Shown here: one piece after another, positions 35,598 through 44,515 of the stretch
How the letters are laid out: the number at the start of each line of letters is the position of its first letter
Position numbering within the stretch: the first letter of the stretch is position 1
Assembly: GCA_949295905.1 (NCBI GenBank)
Contig: CASFNA010000023.1
Coordinates: forward strand, 215,385-279,384
Source of the DNA: an uncultured Prevotellaceae bacterium
Lineage (GTDB): Bacteria; Bacteroidota; Bacteroidia; Bacteroidales; Bacteroidaceae
DNA: 64,000 bases
Reading direction: 5' to 3'
Notes under the pieces: model-generated
What the model saw: only the letters and a program-made list of their open reading frames with translations
Told to the model about the DNA's origin: nothing
The model's database searches: none
Program-made: the position numbers and the translations under genes

Positions 35598-36431
35598 ATG
35601 ACCAGACAACAACTCATCGAACAGATTTTCAAGAAGAAAAGCTTTCTCTGCGTAGGGCTTGACACCGACATCAAGAAAATACCCGAGCATCTGCTCGGAA
35701 ACAACGACCCGGTTTTCGACTTCAACAAAGCCATAATCGACGCGACCGCCGAATACTGCATAGCCTACAAGCCAAACCTCGCCTTCTACGAGTGCATGGG
35801 CACAAAGGGCATGGCTTCGTTCGAACGTACGGTAAAGTACCTGAAAGAGAAATATCCCGACCATTTCATAATTGCCGACGCAAAGCGAGGAGACATCGGC
35901 AACACGTCAGCGATGTACGCACGCACATTTTTCGAGGAGTATGATGTCGATGCGCTGACCGTAGCACCATATATGGGAGAAGACAGCGTTGCGCCGTTTC
36001 TCAAATACGACGGCAAATGGGTCATCGTACTGGCCCTGACGAGCAATGTCGGTTCACACGACTTCCAACTTACCACCGACCTGGACGGAGAGCATCTTTT
36101 CGAGAAAGTAATACGCAAGTCGCAGGCATGGGGAACTGTAGACAACATGATGTACGTCGTCGGAGCCACACAGGGTGAGATGTTCAAAGACATACGCATG
36201 GTGGCACCGGAGCACTTCCTGCTCGTTCCCGGTGTAGGCGCACAGGGCGGCAGCCTACAGGAAGTATGCAAATACGGCATGACCAGCGATTGCGGACTGA
36301 TTGTCAACAGCAGCCGCGGCATAATATACGCATCAAACGGAGAAGACTTTGCCGAAATTGCAGCTGCAAAGGCCAAGGAACTGCAAGCCGAAATGGCCGT
36401 TGAACTTGACCGTCTGCAAACACGAGAATAA
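35598..36431 (+). CDS. pyrF: orotidine 5'-phosphate decarboxylase
   Basis: Last step of UMP synthesis. It is the group-2 (longer) form: [18 protein letters not shown], catalytic [15 protein letters not shown] with the Lys, and [15 protein letters not shown] for phosphate binding. 277 aa is typical. Last gene of the phoH-to-pyrF string, ended by a strong terminator. Confidence 0.95.
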   Translation: MTRQQLIEQIFKKKSFLCVGLDTDIKKIPEHLLGNNDPVFDFNKAIIDATAEYCIAYKPNLAFYECMGTKGMASFERTVKYLKEKYPDHFIIADAKRGDIGNTSAMYARTFFEEYDVDALTVAPYMGEDSVAPFLKYDGKWVIVLALTSNVGSHDFQLTTDLDGEHLFEKVIRKSQAWGTVDNMMYVVGATQGEMFKDIRMVAPEHFLLVPGVGAQGGSLQEVCKYGMTSDCGLIVNSSRGIIYASNGEDFAEIAAAKAKELQAEMAVELDRLQTRE

Positions 36432-36451
36432 AGCAAACATACGTCACCGGC

Positions 36452-36492
36452 AACCGCCGGCAAGGCTTCATTATGCCTTGCCGGCGGTTTTT
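36452..36492 (+). terminator. Rho-independent terminator of pyrF
   Basis: Perfect 15-bp stem, AACCGCCGGCAAGGC (36452-36466) and GCCTTGCCGGCGGTT (36475-36489), with an 8-base loop and a TTTT run directly after. It lies 20 bases downstream of pyrF. Confidence 0.9.
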
Positions 36493-36515
36493 CATTGTGC
36501 AAGGCAGACTGCTAA

Positions 36516-36566
36516 TTTGCTTACAAACTGATTTTCATTGACGCTCCGTAACGGCGATATTCAAAA
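36516..36566 (+). repeat. shared intergenic module B, copy 1
   Basis: The segment with CTGATTTTCATTGACGCTC and GTAACGGCGATATTC recurs as TTTGATTTCCGTTGACGCTC and ATAACGGCGTTATTC at 50366-50416. Both copies lie in long intergenic gaps and are followed 120-170 bases later by GC-core repeats. Confidence 0.65.
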
Positions 36567-36679
36567 TGAAGCAGACTCTTGGCCGCAAATACGCCATTCA
36601 GCAGTGTGCAATCACAACTTACAGGGAATCAGCATGCTACGCCGCTTACAGCCAAAACGTGCAACAAAAACGAGGATAA

Positions 36680-36815
36680 AAACGGCATAAAAGCCGTCAT
36701 TACTATCGGTAAAAGCCGTCATTACGATGTGTTTGGACGGCCTTTATTACTCGTAATGACGGCTCATACTGTTGCCAAAGACGGCCTTTGACACAACCAA
36801 AGACGGCCTTTAAGC
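36680..36815. repeat. dispersed GC-core repeat cluster, copy at 36.7 kb
   Basis: Six or more GACGGC/GCCGTC cores occur within 135 bases: AAAACGGC, AAAAGCCGTCATTAC twice, TTTGGACGGCCTTTATTAC, AATGACGGCT, CCAAAGACGGCCTTTGAC and CCAAAGACGGCCTTTAAG. AGCCGTCATTACGA (36714-36727) and TCGTAATGACGGCT (36751-36764) form a perfect 14-bp stem. Confidence 0.75.
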
Positions 36816-37111
36816 CTGTTATCTATGGTCAAACGTCTCAACAAGCATCATCAGCAAGACGTCAGCCAAGCTATTTCAACAATTTTACCCGACAAAAACG
36901 GAATAGACAAACGTCACGAAAATCACCGTTTACATTTGCAATCAGTCATCACAACGGCAACATGCAGCCATGACAACGCCAAACACCATTGTGCCGATTT
37001 GCCGTCCACGCAATTAATATAATGAAAACCTGATTTTATTTTGCCATTCGGCTGAATTGCCTTATCTTTACGAATTACAATTACAAAACTTGACATTAGC
37101 CCGAATGCATA

Positions 37112-37142
37112 TTTGCCATTTGTGGAAAATATCGTAAATTTG
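37112..37142 (+). promoter_or_regulatory. promoter of MFS exporter and ogt
   Basis: TTTG (37112-37115), 19 bases, then TAAATTTG (37135-37142): a full Bacteroidetes promoter, 43 bases before the MFS start. Confidence 0.7.
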
Positions 37143-37185
37143 CACATCCAAACACTGTTGCACAAGGCAAAACATACACAGGAAA

Positions 37186-38415
37186 ATGACCAAAAACGTA
37201 CTTGACAAACTGAAAGGGCATCCGCACATGACGGAAGGTACAGCCTATGCCATACTCTTCACAATGGGCACCTGTCACCTGCTCAACGACATGATACAGT
37301 CGGTCATACCGGCTCTGTACCCTCTGCTGAAAGACAAATTCGGGTTTACCTTCGCCCAAATCGGCATCATAACGCTGGTATTCCAGCTCACATCGTCGGT
37401 ATTCCAGCCCTTCGTAGGCAACTACGCCGACCGTCATCCGCAGCCTTACTCGCTTGCGCTTGGCATGTGCTTTACACTTACAGGACTGCTGGCATTGGCC
37501 TTCGCGCCGGGGTTCATGACGATACTGCTCTCGGTGGCTCTGATAGGTTGCGGCTCGTCAGTGTTCCATCCCGAGGCGTCGCGCGTGGCACAACTGGCGT
37601 CAGGAGGAAGAAAGAGCCTTGCGCAGTCAATATTCCAGGTGGGAGGCAACGGTGGCAGCGCCATCGGTCCGCTGCTGGCTGCACTCATCGTGATGCCTTA
37701 CGGCCAACACGCCGTAGGCTGGTTTGCCCTGGCTGCCATGCTGGCAGCCTTCCTGCTTACACGCATAGGCTACTGGTACAGCCTCATGCTGAAACGGCTC
37801 AAGGCCGCACAAAACAAACGCGCGGCTGCAACGTGTACGCTCCCGGCCAAGACTGTGCGCATGGCACTCGCCATACTCGTACTCATGATTTTCTCAAAAT
37901 ACTTTTTCAACGCCTGCATGACGAGCTACTTCACGTTCTTCCTCATCGACAAGTTCAGTGTGTCGGTACAAGAGTCGCAATACTGCCTGTTCGCCTACCT
38001 CGCCGCGTTCGCCGCGGGCACGCTGCTCGGCGGCTTCCTCGGCGACCGCTACGGGCGCAAGTATGTCATACTGTTCTCCATCCTCGGCGCGGCTCCGTTC
38101 ACCCTGCTCCTGCCCTACCTCGACTTGGCCGGTACCGTCATAATGTCTGTACTGACCGGACTTATCATAGCCTCGGCATTCTCGGCCATAGTGGTTTACG
38201 CCACCGACCTTAAGCCCGACAAGGTGGGAATGATAGCCGGAGTGTTCTTCGGCCTGATGTTCGGCCTCGGCGGCATAGGCTCGGCGTTCTTCGGGTGGTT
38301 GGCCGACTTGACGAGCATAGAGTTCATCTTCAAGGTGAGCACATGGCTGCCACTATTGGGAGTAATCGCGATATGGCTGCCCGACGTAAGGCCGGGCAGG
38401 CGGAAACAGGTTTAA
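37186..38415 (+). CDS. MFS transporter, fosmidomycin-resistance (Fsr) type
   Basis: A 409-aa, 12-helix major facilitator. It has the Fsr-like start (AYAILFTMGTCHLLNDMIQSVIP), the helix 2-3 loop motif GNYADRHPQP, HPEASRVAQLASGGRKSLAQ and the second-half loop GGFLGDRYGRKYVILFS. Fsr proteins export fosmidomycin and related compounds, but the natural substrate is unknown. An O6-alkylguanine transferase gene follows after 5 bases. Confidence 0.88.
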   Translation: MTKNVLDKLKGHPHMTEGTAYAILFTMGTCHLLNDMIQSVIPALYPLLKDKFGFTFAQIGIITLVFQLTSSVFQPFVGNYADRHPQPYSLALGMCFTLTGLLALAFAPGFMTILLSVALIGCGSSVFHPEASRVAQLASGGRKSLAQSIFQVGGNGGSAIGPLLAALIVMPYGQHAVGWFALAAMLAAFLLTRIGYWYSLMLKRLKAAQNKRAAATCTLPAKTVRMALAILVLMIFSKYFFNACMTSYFTFFLIDKFSVSVQESQYCLFAYLAAFAAGTLLGGFLGDRYGRKYVILFSILGAAPFTLLLPYLDLAGTVIMSVLTGLIIASAFSAIVVYATDLKPDKVGMIAGVFFGLMFGLGGIGSAFFGWLADLTSIEFIFKVSTWLPLLGVIAIWLPDVRPGRRKQV

Positions 38416-38420
38416 GCATC

Positions 38421-38951
38421 ATGATTTTCACGAAAAACAAAATCCACATACAACACTACGCGTCGCCGTGCGGAGAACTGCTGCTCGGTTCGCTGGGCGA
38501 CAGGCTATGCCTGTGCAACTGGACGGCGGAGAAACACCCGGGCAGAGTTGACAAGCGTTTGAAGACCTGCCTACATGCCGAATACCAAGAAGAGCCTACC
38601 GATATAACGCAAGAAGCAGCCAGGCAGCTTGACCAATATTTCATCGGAGAGCGCAAAGCGTTCGACATTCCGCTGATATTAGTCGGTACAGACTTCCAAA
38701 AGAGGGTATGGCGGCAGCTACTGTCCGTCCTTTACGGAGAAACCTGCACTTACGGAGAATTGGCCGCACGCCTCGGCATGGGCAAGGCTGTACGCGCCGT
38801 AGCCAACGCCAACGGCGCGAACGCCATATCCATATTCGTGCCATGCCACCGCGTTATAGGAAACAATAACACACTGACGGGCTACGGAGGCGGTATCAAG
38901 GCAAAAAAAATACTGCTTGAATTAGAGCACAGTCAACCGTTCCAGCTCTAA
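38421..38951 (+). CDS. ogt: methylated-DNA--protein-cysteine methyltransferase
   Basis: Suicide repair protein that takes alkyl groups from O6-alkylguanine (and O4-alkylthymine) onto its own cysteine. The active site is FVPCHRVIG. The DNA-binding helix region is GETCTYGELAARLGMGKAVRAVANANGANA. The start at MIFTKNKIHI gives 176 aa. A longer frame runs back inside the MFS gene and was rejected. Confidence 0.93.
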   Translation: MIFTKNKIHIQHYASPCGELLLGSLGDRLCLCNWTAEKHPGRVDKRLKTCLHAEYQEEPTDITQEAARQLDQYFIGERKAFDIPLILVGTDFQKRVWRQLLSVLYGETCTYGELAARLGMGKAVRAVANANGANAISIFVPCHRVIGNNNTLTGYGGGIKAKKILLELEHSQPFQL

Positions 38952-38966
38952 ATCCAAAGTTACGTT

Positions 38967-38997
38967 TTGCGTATTACATAGATTTTGCTATCTTTGC
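38967..38997 (+). promoter_or_regulatory. promoter of the HD-domain gene
   Basis: TTTG (38967-38970), 19 bases, TATCTTTG (38990-38997): a full -33/-7 promoter 24 bases upstream of the ATG. Confidence 0.65.
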
Positions 38998-39021
38998 AGA
39001 CAAGACCGAAGCATAGACAAA

Positions 39022-40242
39022 ATGAACGACAGCAAGATAATAAACGACCCCATATCCGGCTTCATAAAGATACCCCACGGACTACTGTTGGACATAGTAG
39101 AGCATCCGCTAATGCAGCGGCTTACACGGATTAAGCAGCTCGGACTTACATCGATGGTGTACCCGTCGGCACAGCACACACGCTTCCAGCACTCCATCGG
39201 GGCATTCCACCTGATGAGCGAGGCCATCACATCGCTCACACAAAAAGGAATATTCATATTCGACAGCGAGGCCGAAGCCGTAGAGGCCGCCATCCTGATG
39301 CACGACATAGGGCACGGCCCGTTCTCACATGTGCTTGAACATACACTCATCAACGGCATCAGCCATGAAGAAATATCGCTGCTGATGATGGAGCAAATCA
39401 ACAGGGAGATGAAAGGAGAACTGAACCTCGCACTAAAAATGTTCAAGAACGAATACCCAAAAAAGTTCCTCCACCAGTTAATCAGCAGCCAGCTCGACAT
39501 GGACAGGCTCGACTACCTGCGGCGCGACAGCTTTTTCACCGGGGTGGCCGAAGGCAACATTGGGAGTGCGCGCATACTGAAAATGCTTGACGTGGCCGAC
39601 GACAACCTCGTAGTGAACTCGAAAGGGCTTTACTCAATAGAAAACTACCTGATGGCGCGACGCCTGATGTACTGGCAGGTTTACCTGCACAAGACAACGG
39701 TATCAAGCGAGAAAGTGCTCGTAAACACACTGTTGCGCGCCAAACATCTGGCCCGTCAAGGCAAGGACATATTCGCCACACCATGCCTGAAATACTTTCT
39801 GTACAACGACATCGACGCAGACAAGTTCAAGACGGACGAAGAGGCGCAGCACAACTATGCACTGCTTGACGACAACGATATATGGAGTGCCTTGAAAGTT
39901 TGGATTGACAACGATGACAAAGTATTGGCACTCCTGTCTGCCGATTTACTTAACCGCAACCTCTTCAAAGTGGAAATATCGGGCAACCCTACAAGCGAAG
40001 ATAAAATAGAAGACATTAAGACCTCGCTTGCGGAAAAATTCGGAATAAGCAAAGACGACGCACATTACCTTATGAGCGTTGACACCATACAGAAAGACAT
40101 GTACGATGTGAACGACGACCACATAACGATATTATTCAAAGACAACACACTAAAAGACATTTCCGAAGCGTCAGAAGTAATGAACATCGCCCTGCTTTCC
40201 AAAAAAATTCGCAAATATTACTTATGTTATCAACGTTTTTGA
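39022..40242 (+). CDS. HD-domain phosphohydrolase (dNTPase-like)
   Basis: A 406-aa protein of the HD superfamily related to dGTPase/SAMHD1-like hydrolases. The metal motif is ILMHDIGHGPFSH (about residues 90-103), preceded by TRFQHSIGAFHL and followed by the third aspartate in SSQLDMDRLDYLRRDSFFTG. The first 60 residues (DPISGFIKIPHGLLLDIVEHPLMQRLTRIKQLG, residues 8-40) are typical of the YdhJ/YwfO-like group. The substrate is unknown. It precedes lpxD but has its own promoter. Confidence 0.85.
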   Translation: MNDSKIINDPISGFIKIPHGLLLDIVEHPLMQRLTRIKQLGLTSMVYPSAQHTRFQHSIGAFHLMSEAITSLTQKGIFIFDSEAEAVEAAILMHDIGHGPFSHVLEHTLINGISHEEISLLMMEQINREMKGELNLALKMFKNEYPKKFLHQLISSQLDMDRLDYLRRDSFFTGVAEGNIGSARILKMLDVADDNLVVNSKGLYSIENYLMARRLMYWQVYLHKTTVSSEKVLVNTLLRAKHLARQGKDIFATPCLKYFLYNDIDADKFKTDEEAQHNYALLDDNDIWSALKVWIDNDDKVLALLSADLLNRNLFKVEISGNPTSEDKIEDIKTSLAEKFGISKDDAHYLMSVDTIQKDMYDVNDDHITILFKDNTLKDISEASEVMNIALLSKKIRKYYLCYQRF

Positions 40243-40253
40243 ATAAAAATATT

Positions 40254-40261
40254 TACCTTTG
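40254..40261 (+). promoter_or_regulatory. -7 box for the lpx operon
   Basis: TACCTTTG (TAnnTTTG) lies 36 bases upstream of lpxD, in the short gap after the HD-domain gene. No clear -33 box was seen at standard spacing. Confidence 0.5.
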
Positions 40262-40297
40262 CAAAAATTGCGCAAATATTAATGTAATTACATTGCA

Positions 40298-41347
40298 ATG
40301 GAATTTACGGCAAAACAAATAGCAAGTTTCATAAACGGAAGGATTGAAGGCGACGAAAACGCAAAAATCAACACCTTCGCCAAAATAGAAGAGGGAAAGC
40401 CGGGAGCGATATCATTCCTGTCAAACCCCAAATACACCCACTATATTTACGATACAAAATCAAGCGTCGTACTTATAAACGACGATGTAGAGCTCACACA
40501 GCCTGTAAGCGCAACGTTAATCAGAGTAAAAAACGCATACGAATGCGTAGCCAAATTGTTACAGCTTTACCAATCATACATTCCCAAGAAGACAGGCGTA
40601 AGCCCGATGGCTTTCATATCTGAAAGTGCAAAAATAGGAAAAAACTGTTACATAGGTGCTTTCGCCTATATCGGCGAGAATGTTGAAATAGGCGACAATT
40701 CACAGATTTATCCGCACGCCGTGATTGAAGACGGAACTAAAATCGGCAATGGCTGTCTTATTTATCCAAACGTTACGATATACAAGGAATGCAAGCTTGG
40801 CAACAACGTAACGATACATGCAGGCTCTGTAATAGGAGCGGACGGCTTCGGGTTCGCACCGAACACCGAAGGCTACGACAAAATACCCCAAATAGGCATT
40901 GTAGTCATTGAAGACAATGTCGAAATTGGCGCAAACACCTGCGTAGACCGTTCGACAATGGGTGCCACCATCATACGGAAAGGCGTAAAGCTTGACAACC
41001 TCGTACAGATAGCGCACAATGTAGAAGTTGGCGAAAACACGGTGATGTCTGCACAAGTAGGAGTTGCCGGAAGTACGAAAATCGGTAAATGGTGCATGTT
41101 CGGCGGCCAGGTAGGCATATCCGGACACATATGCATTGGCGACAAGACGTTTCTCGGAGCGCAATCAGGCGTACCAGGCAATATCAAAGGCGACACAACA
41201 CTTATCGGCACGCCACCAATGGAGCCAAAAGCATATTTCAAGTCGATTGCATTGACACGTAAACTACCTGAAATATACAAGCAATTAGGCGAATTACAAA
41301 AACAAGTGGAAGAATTAAAAAAAGACCAAAACAATGGAAATGTCTAA
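40298..41347 (+). CDS. lpxD: UDP-3-O-(3-hydroxyacyl)glucosamine N-acyltransferase
   Basis: Third step of lipid A synthesis. An N-terminal uridine-binding domain (about residues 1-95; ITSFIN-like [15 protein letters not shown]) is followed by a left-handed parallel beta-helix of hexapeptide repeats (100-300). The catalytic His lies in [14 protein letters not shown]. The C-terminal helix is Lys/Glu-rich. 349 aa is typical. Its last 14 bases overlap lpxC. Confidence 0.95.
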   Translation: MEFTAKQIASFINGRIEGDENAKINTFAKIEEGKPGAISFLSNPKYTHYIYDTKSSVVLINDDVELTQPVSATLIRVKNAYECVAKLLQLYQSYIPKKTGVSPMAFISESAKIGKNCYIGAFAYIGENVEIGDNSQIYPHAVIEDGTKIGNGCLIYPNVTIYKECKLGNNVTIHAGSVIGADGFGFAPNTEGYDKIPQIGIVVIEDNVEIGANTCVDRSTMGATIIRKGVKLDNLVQIAHNVEVGENTVMSAQVGVAGSTKIGKWCMFGGQVGISGHICIGDKTFLGAQSGVPGNIKGDTTLIGTPPMEPKAYFKSIALTRKLPEIYKQLGELQKQVEELKKDQNNGNV

Positions 41348-42725
41348 ACAGAATACACTGAAAGGCAGCTTTGCCTTATGTGGGAAAGGCCTGCATACCG
41401 GACTGAATCTAACAATAACATTCAACCCGGCAGCAGTTAATACTGGATATAAAATACAAAGAATCGACATTGACGGGCAACCTACAATTGATGCAATTGC
41501 CGAAAATGTAGTCGACACACAACGTGGAACAGTTTTAGGCAAAGGTGATATAAGAATTTCAACAGTAGAACATGCACTTGCAGCGTTATACGCTCTCGGT
41601 ATAGACAACTGCCTGATACAGGTAAACGGTCCCGAGTTTCCTATTCTTGACGGTTCTGCGGCACAATATATAAACAAGATACAGGAAATCGGCATTGAAG
41701 AACAGAACGCACCGAAGGATTACTATATCATCCGTCATAAAATAGAGGTCAAAGACCCTGAATCCGGCTCATGCATAACAATTTTGCCAGACGATGAATT
41801 CAGCCTTACGGCAATGTGCTCTTTCGATTCGAAGTTCATAAACAGCCAATTTGCCACTCTCGACCATATCGAAGATTTTGCTACAGAGATAGCCCCCGCG
41901 CGCACATTCGTATTCGTAAGGGATATTGAGCCGCTGCTAAGGGCTAACCTGATAAAGGGTGGCGATATGGACAATGCGATTGTCATCTATGAAAGGCAAA
42001 CTACACAAGAAAGGCTTGACGCCCTTGCAGATTTTCTGAATGTTCCGCATCTTGACGCAACAAAACTCGGCTATATACAACACAAGCCTTTGGTATGGGA
42101 AAATGAATGTACCCGCCACAAGCTGCTTGACATTATAGGTGATATGGCTTTGATAGGCAAACCCATAAAGGGACGCATTATAGCGACAAAGCCAGGACAC
42201 ACTATCAACAACAAGTTTGCACGGCTGATGCGCCGAGAAATACGCAAACATGAAATACAAGCTCCGATATACAATTGCAACGAACCGCCAATAATGGATG
42301 TCAACCGTATCCGTGAACTATTGCCTCACCGTTACCCGATGCAGTTGGTTGACAAAGTCATAGCCCTTGGTCCAAGCAGCATTGTCGGTGTCAAAAATGT
42401 GACAAGTAACGAGCCTTTCTTCACTGGACACTTCCCTCAAGAACCTGTTATGCCGGGCGTGCTCCAAGTTGAGGCTATGGCGCAATGCGGCGGCCTGCTT
42501 GTACTCAATACTGTTGACGAACCGGAACGTTGGTCTACATATTTCATGAAAATCGATGACGTGAAATTCCGCCAAAAGGTTGTTCCGGGAGACACACTCT
42601 TATTCAAAGTTGACCTGCTTGCACCTGTACGCCACGGAGTATCGTCAATGAAAGGATATGTATTTGTCGGCGACAAGGTAGTATCTGAAGCTACATTCAC
42701 CGCCCAAATTGTAAAAAACAAATAA
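41334..42725 (+). CDS. lpxC/fabZ: bifunctional LpxC/FabZ fusion
   Basis: UDP-3-O-acyl-GlcNAc deacetylase (residues about 1-300) fused to 3-hydroxyacyl-ACP dehydratase (about 315-463). In LpxC, zinc ligands are in [13 protein letters not shown] and [11 protein letters not shown]. In FabZ, the hot-dog motif [14 protein letters not shown] and active-site [20 protein letters not shown] are intact. This fusion is characteristic of Bacteroidetes. It couples the committed lipid A step to a fatty-acid enzyme competing for the same hydroxyacyl-ACP. Starts at ATG 41334, with a second ATG at 41340. Confidence 0.97.
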   Translation: MEMSKQNTLKGSFALCGKGLHTGLNLTITFNPAAVNTGYKIQRIDIDGQPTIDAIAENVVDTQRGTVLGKGDIRISTVEHALAALYALGIDNCLIQVNGPEFPILDGSAAQYINKIQEIGIEEQNAPKDYYIIRHKIEVKDPESGSCITILPDDEFSLTAMCSFDSKFINSQFATLDHIEDFATEIAPARTFVFVRDIEPLLRANLIKGGDMDNAIVIYERQTTQERLDALADFLNVPHLDATKLGYIQHKPLVWENECTRHKLLDIIGDMALIGKPIKGRIIATKPGHTINNKFARLMRREIRKHEIQAPIYNCNEPPIMDVNRIRELLPHRYPMQLVDKVIALGPSSIVGVKNVTSNEPFFTGHFPQEPVMPGVLQVEAMAQCGGLLVLNTVDEPERWSTYFMKIDDVKFRQKVVPGDTLLFKVDLLAPVRHGVSSMKGYVFVGDKVVSEATFTAQIVKNK

Positions 42726-42741
42726 TATACTTTATCCAACA

Positions 42742-42774
42742 TAAGGGGCAGACGGTATATCTATCTGCCCCTTA
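42742..42774 (+). promoter_or_regulatory. stem-loop between lpxC/fabZ and lpxA
   Basis: Perfect 11-bp stem TAAGGGGCAGA / TCTGCCCCTTA with an 11-base loop occupies the 68-base gap. No U-run follows, so it is more likely an mRNA stabiliser, processing site or partial terminator than a full terminator. Confidence 0.55.
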
Positions 42775-42793
42775 AACACTAATACTACAAGAT

Positions 42794-43564
42794 ATGAACC
42801 AAATAAGTCCACTTGCATACATACATCCAGAAGCAAAATTGGGAGATAACAATATAATCGGCCCATTCTGCTATATTGACAAAAATACAGTAATAGGCGA
42901 CAACAATGTATTACAAAACAGTGTAACAATAAATTATGGTGCGCGAATCGGCAATGGCAATGAAATATTCCCCGGCGCAAGCATCAGCACCAAACCGCAG
43001 GATTTGAAATTCAAGGGTGAAGATACGACATGCGAAATAGGCGATAACAACAGCATACGTGAATGTGTCACAATATCAAGAGGCACAGCATCAAAAGGCA
43101 TGACGAAGGTTGGCTCGAACAACCTATTAATGGAGAACATGCACATAGCCCACGACTGTGTCGTAGGCAGCGAATGCATCATAGGCAACTCGACAAAGTT
43201 CGGCGGCGAGGTTATAATTGACGACCACGCCATAATAAGCGCCGAAGTGCTATGTCACCAGTTCTGCCACATTGGCGGATACGTCATGATACAAGGAGGA
43301 TGTCGCTTCAGCCAAGACATTCCACCATTTATCATTGCAGGCAAAGAGCCTACAAAATATTGTGGAATCAACCTTGTCGGACTTCGCCGTCGAGGATTCA
43401 ACAACGAACTTATCAATAATATTCACGAAGCATACCGTCTATTATATTCAAAAGGCGTACTTAAGGAAGGAATCGAAGATATACGTAGGAACCTGCCTGA
43501 AAGCGATGCAATCAATTATATAATAAGCTTTGTTGAAAGCTCTCAAAGAGGTATCATAAGGTAA
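42794..43564 (+). CDS. lpxA: UDP-N-acetylglucosamine acyltransferase
   Basis: First step of lipid A synthesis. Hexapeptide-repeat beta-helix (LGDNNIIGPFCYI onward), catalytic His in NMHIAHDCVVG (near residue 120) and the C-terminal helical domain (VGLRRRGFNNELINNIHEAYRLLY). 256 aa is typical. miaA begins 4 bases later. Confidence 0.96.
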   Translation: MNQISPLAYIHPEAKLGDNNIIGPFCYIDKNTVIGDNNVLQNSVTINYGARIGNGNEIFPGASISTKPQDLKFKGEDTTCEIGDNNSIRECVTISRGTASKGMTKVGSNNLLMENMHIAHDCVVGSECIIGNSTKFGGEVIIDDHAIISAEVLCHQFCHIGGYVMIQGGCRFSQDIPPFIIAGKEPTKYCGINLVGLRRRGFNNELINNIHEAYRLLYSKGVLKEGIEDIRRNLPESDAINYIISFVESSQRGIIR

Positions 43565-43568
43565 ATCT

Positions 43569-44465
43569 ATGAATACGCTTATTGTCATCGTCGGGCCGAC
43601 AGGGGTTGGTAAAACGGCGCTGTGCATTGATGTGGCAAAACAATTGGACACTGTGATAATAAATGCCGATTCAAGGCAAATGTTCAGGGAGATTCCAATA
43701 GGAACAGCCGCACCTACCGATGACGAACAAAAGCGGATAAAGCATTTTTTTATTGGCAATCTCAGCATCAAGGATTATTATAACGCCTCGATGTTTGAAA
43801 ATGATGTTATAGCCCTGCTCGATAAACTTTTCCACAAAAACAATGTCGCTATCATGTCTGGTGGAAGCATGATGTACATCGATGCCGTATGTAACGGCAT
43901 CGACGACATTCCTATGGTAGACGAGCATATAAGGAATCTTGTCAAGGAAGACTATGAGCGACATGGCCTTAGCGAGATGCAAAACAAGCTAAAAAAACTT
44001 GACCCCGAATATTATTCAATAGTGGACAAGAACAATCCCAAACGCGTAATACACGCCGTGGAAATTTGTTTGTCTACAGGCAGGACTTATACTTCATTCA
44101 GGACAAATATAAAGAAAGAACGGCCTTTCAGGATTATAAAAATCGGACTAACCCGGGAACGCAGTGAACTATACGGACGCATCGACGAACGTGTGGAAAA
44201 CATGATTGCATCAGGCCTGATTGACGAAGCCCGTCGAATGCACCCATACAAAGGGTTTAATGCGCTCAACACTGTAGGTTACAAAGAACTTTTTGATTAT
44301 TTCGATGGCAATTGCACATTGGAAGAAGCCATATTCAGGATAAAATGTAACACACACAAATATTGCCGCAAACAACTTACATGGTTCAAACGCGACAAAG
44401 ACATCAGATGGTTTTCTCCGGACAATGTTGAAGAAATCATAAATTATATTCGCTCTTTCTGTTAG
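43569..44465 (+). CDS. miaA: tRNA dimethylallyltransferase
   Basis: Adds a dimethylallyl group to A37 of tRNAs reading UNN codons. P-loop VGPTGVGKTALCID (residues 8-21), INADSRQMFREIPIGTA and GGSMMYIDAVCNGIDDIP are family signatures. TVGYKELFDYFDG and KQLTWFKRD mark the C-terminal domain. 298 aa is typical. Last gene of the lpx operon. Confidence 0.95.
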   Translation: MNTLIVIVGPTGVGKTALCIDVAKQLDTVIINADSRQMFREIPIGTAAPTDDEQKRIKHFFIGNLSIKDYYNASMFENDVIALLDKLFHKNNVAIMSGGSMMYIDAVCNGIDDIPMVDEHIRNLVKEDYERHGLSEMQNKLKKLDPEYYSIVDKNNPKRVIHAVEICLSTGRTYTSFRTNIKKERPFRIIKIGLTRERSELYGRIDERVENMIASGLIDEARRMHPYKGFNALNTVGYKELFDYFDGNCTLEEAIFRIKCNTHKYCRKQLTWFKRDKDIRWFSPDNVEEIINYIRSFC

Positions 44466-44481
44466 AATGTAGCTTTTTCAC

Positions 44482-44489
44482 TACATTTG
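44482..44489 (+). promoter_or_regulatory. -7 box for PBP1A gene
   Basis: TACATTTG (TAnnTTTG), 26 bases upstream of the PBP start and 16 bases after the miaA stop. Confidence 0.5.
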
Positions 44490-44515
44490 CATCACAAAAC
44501 AGACAATAACAACTT

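Larger units (their letters stand above)
36432..37185. other. 754-base gene-poor region with terminator, repeats and MFS promoter
   Basis: From left to right: the pyrF terminator (36452-36492), the shared 50-base module (36516-36566), a stretch without recognised features, GC-core repeats with a perfect 14-bp hairpin (36680-36815), an A/C-rich stretch, and the promoter for the MFS gene (37112-37142). Short reading frames here show no protein character. Confidence 0.7.

Noticed and set aside
36680-36815. possible CRISPR-like array at 36.7 kb (and 50.6 kb)
   Set aside because: Repeat cores are 13-15 bases, occur in both orientations and have irregular spacing; there are no cas genes.
37467-38213. 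248-codon frame overlapping the MFS gene
   Set aside because: Arg/His-rich shadow frame without domains; the MFS protein in the other frame has full membrane topology.
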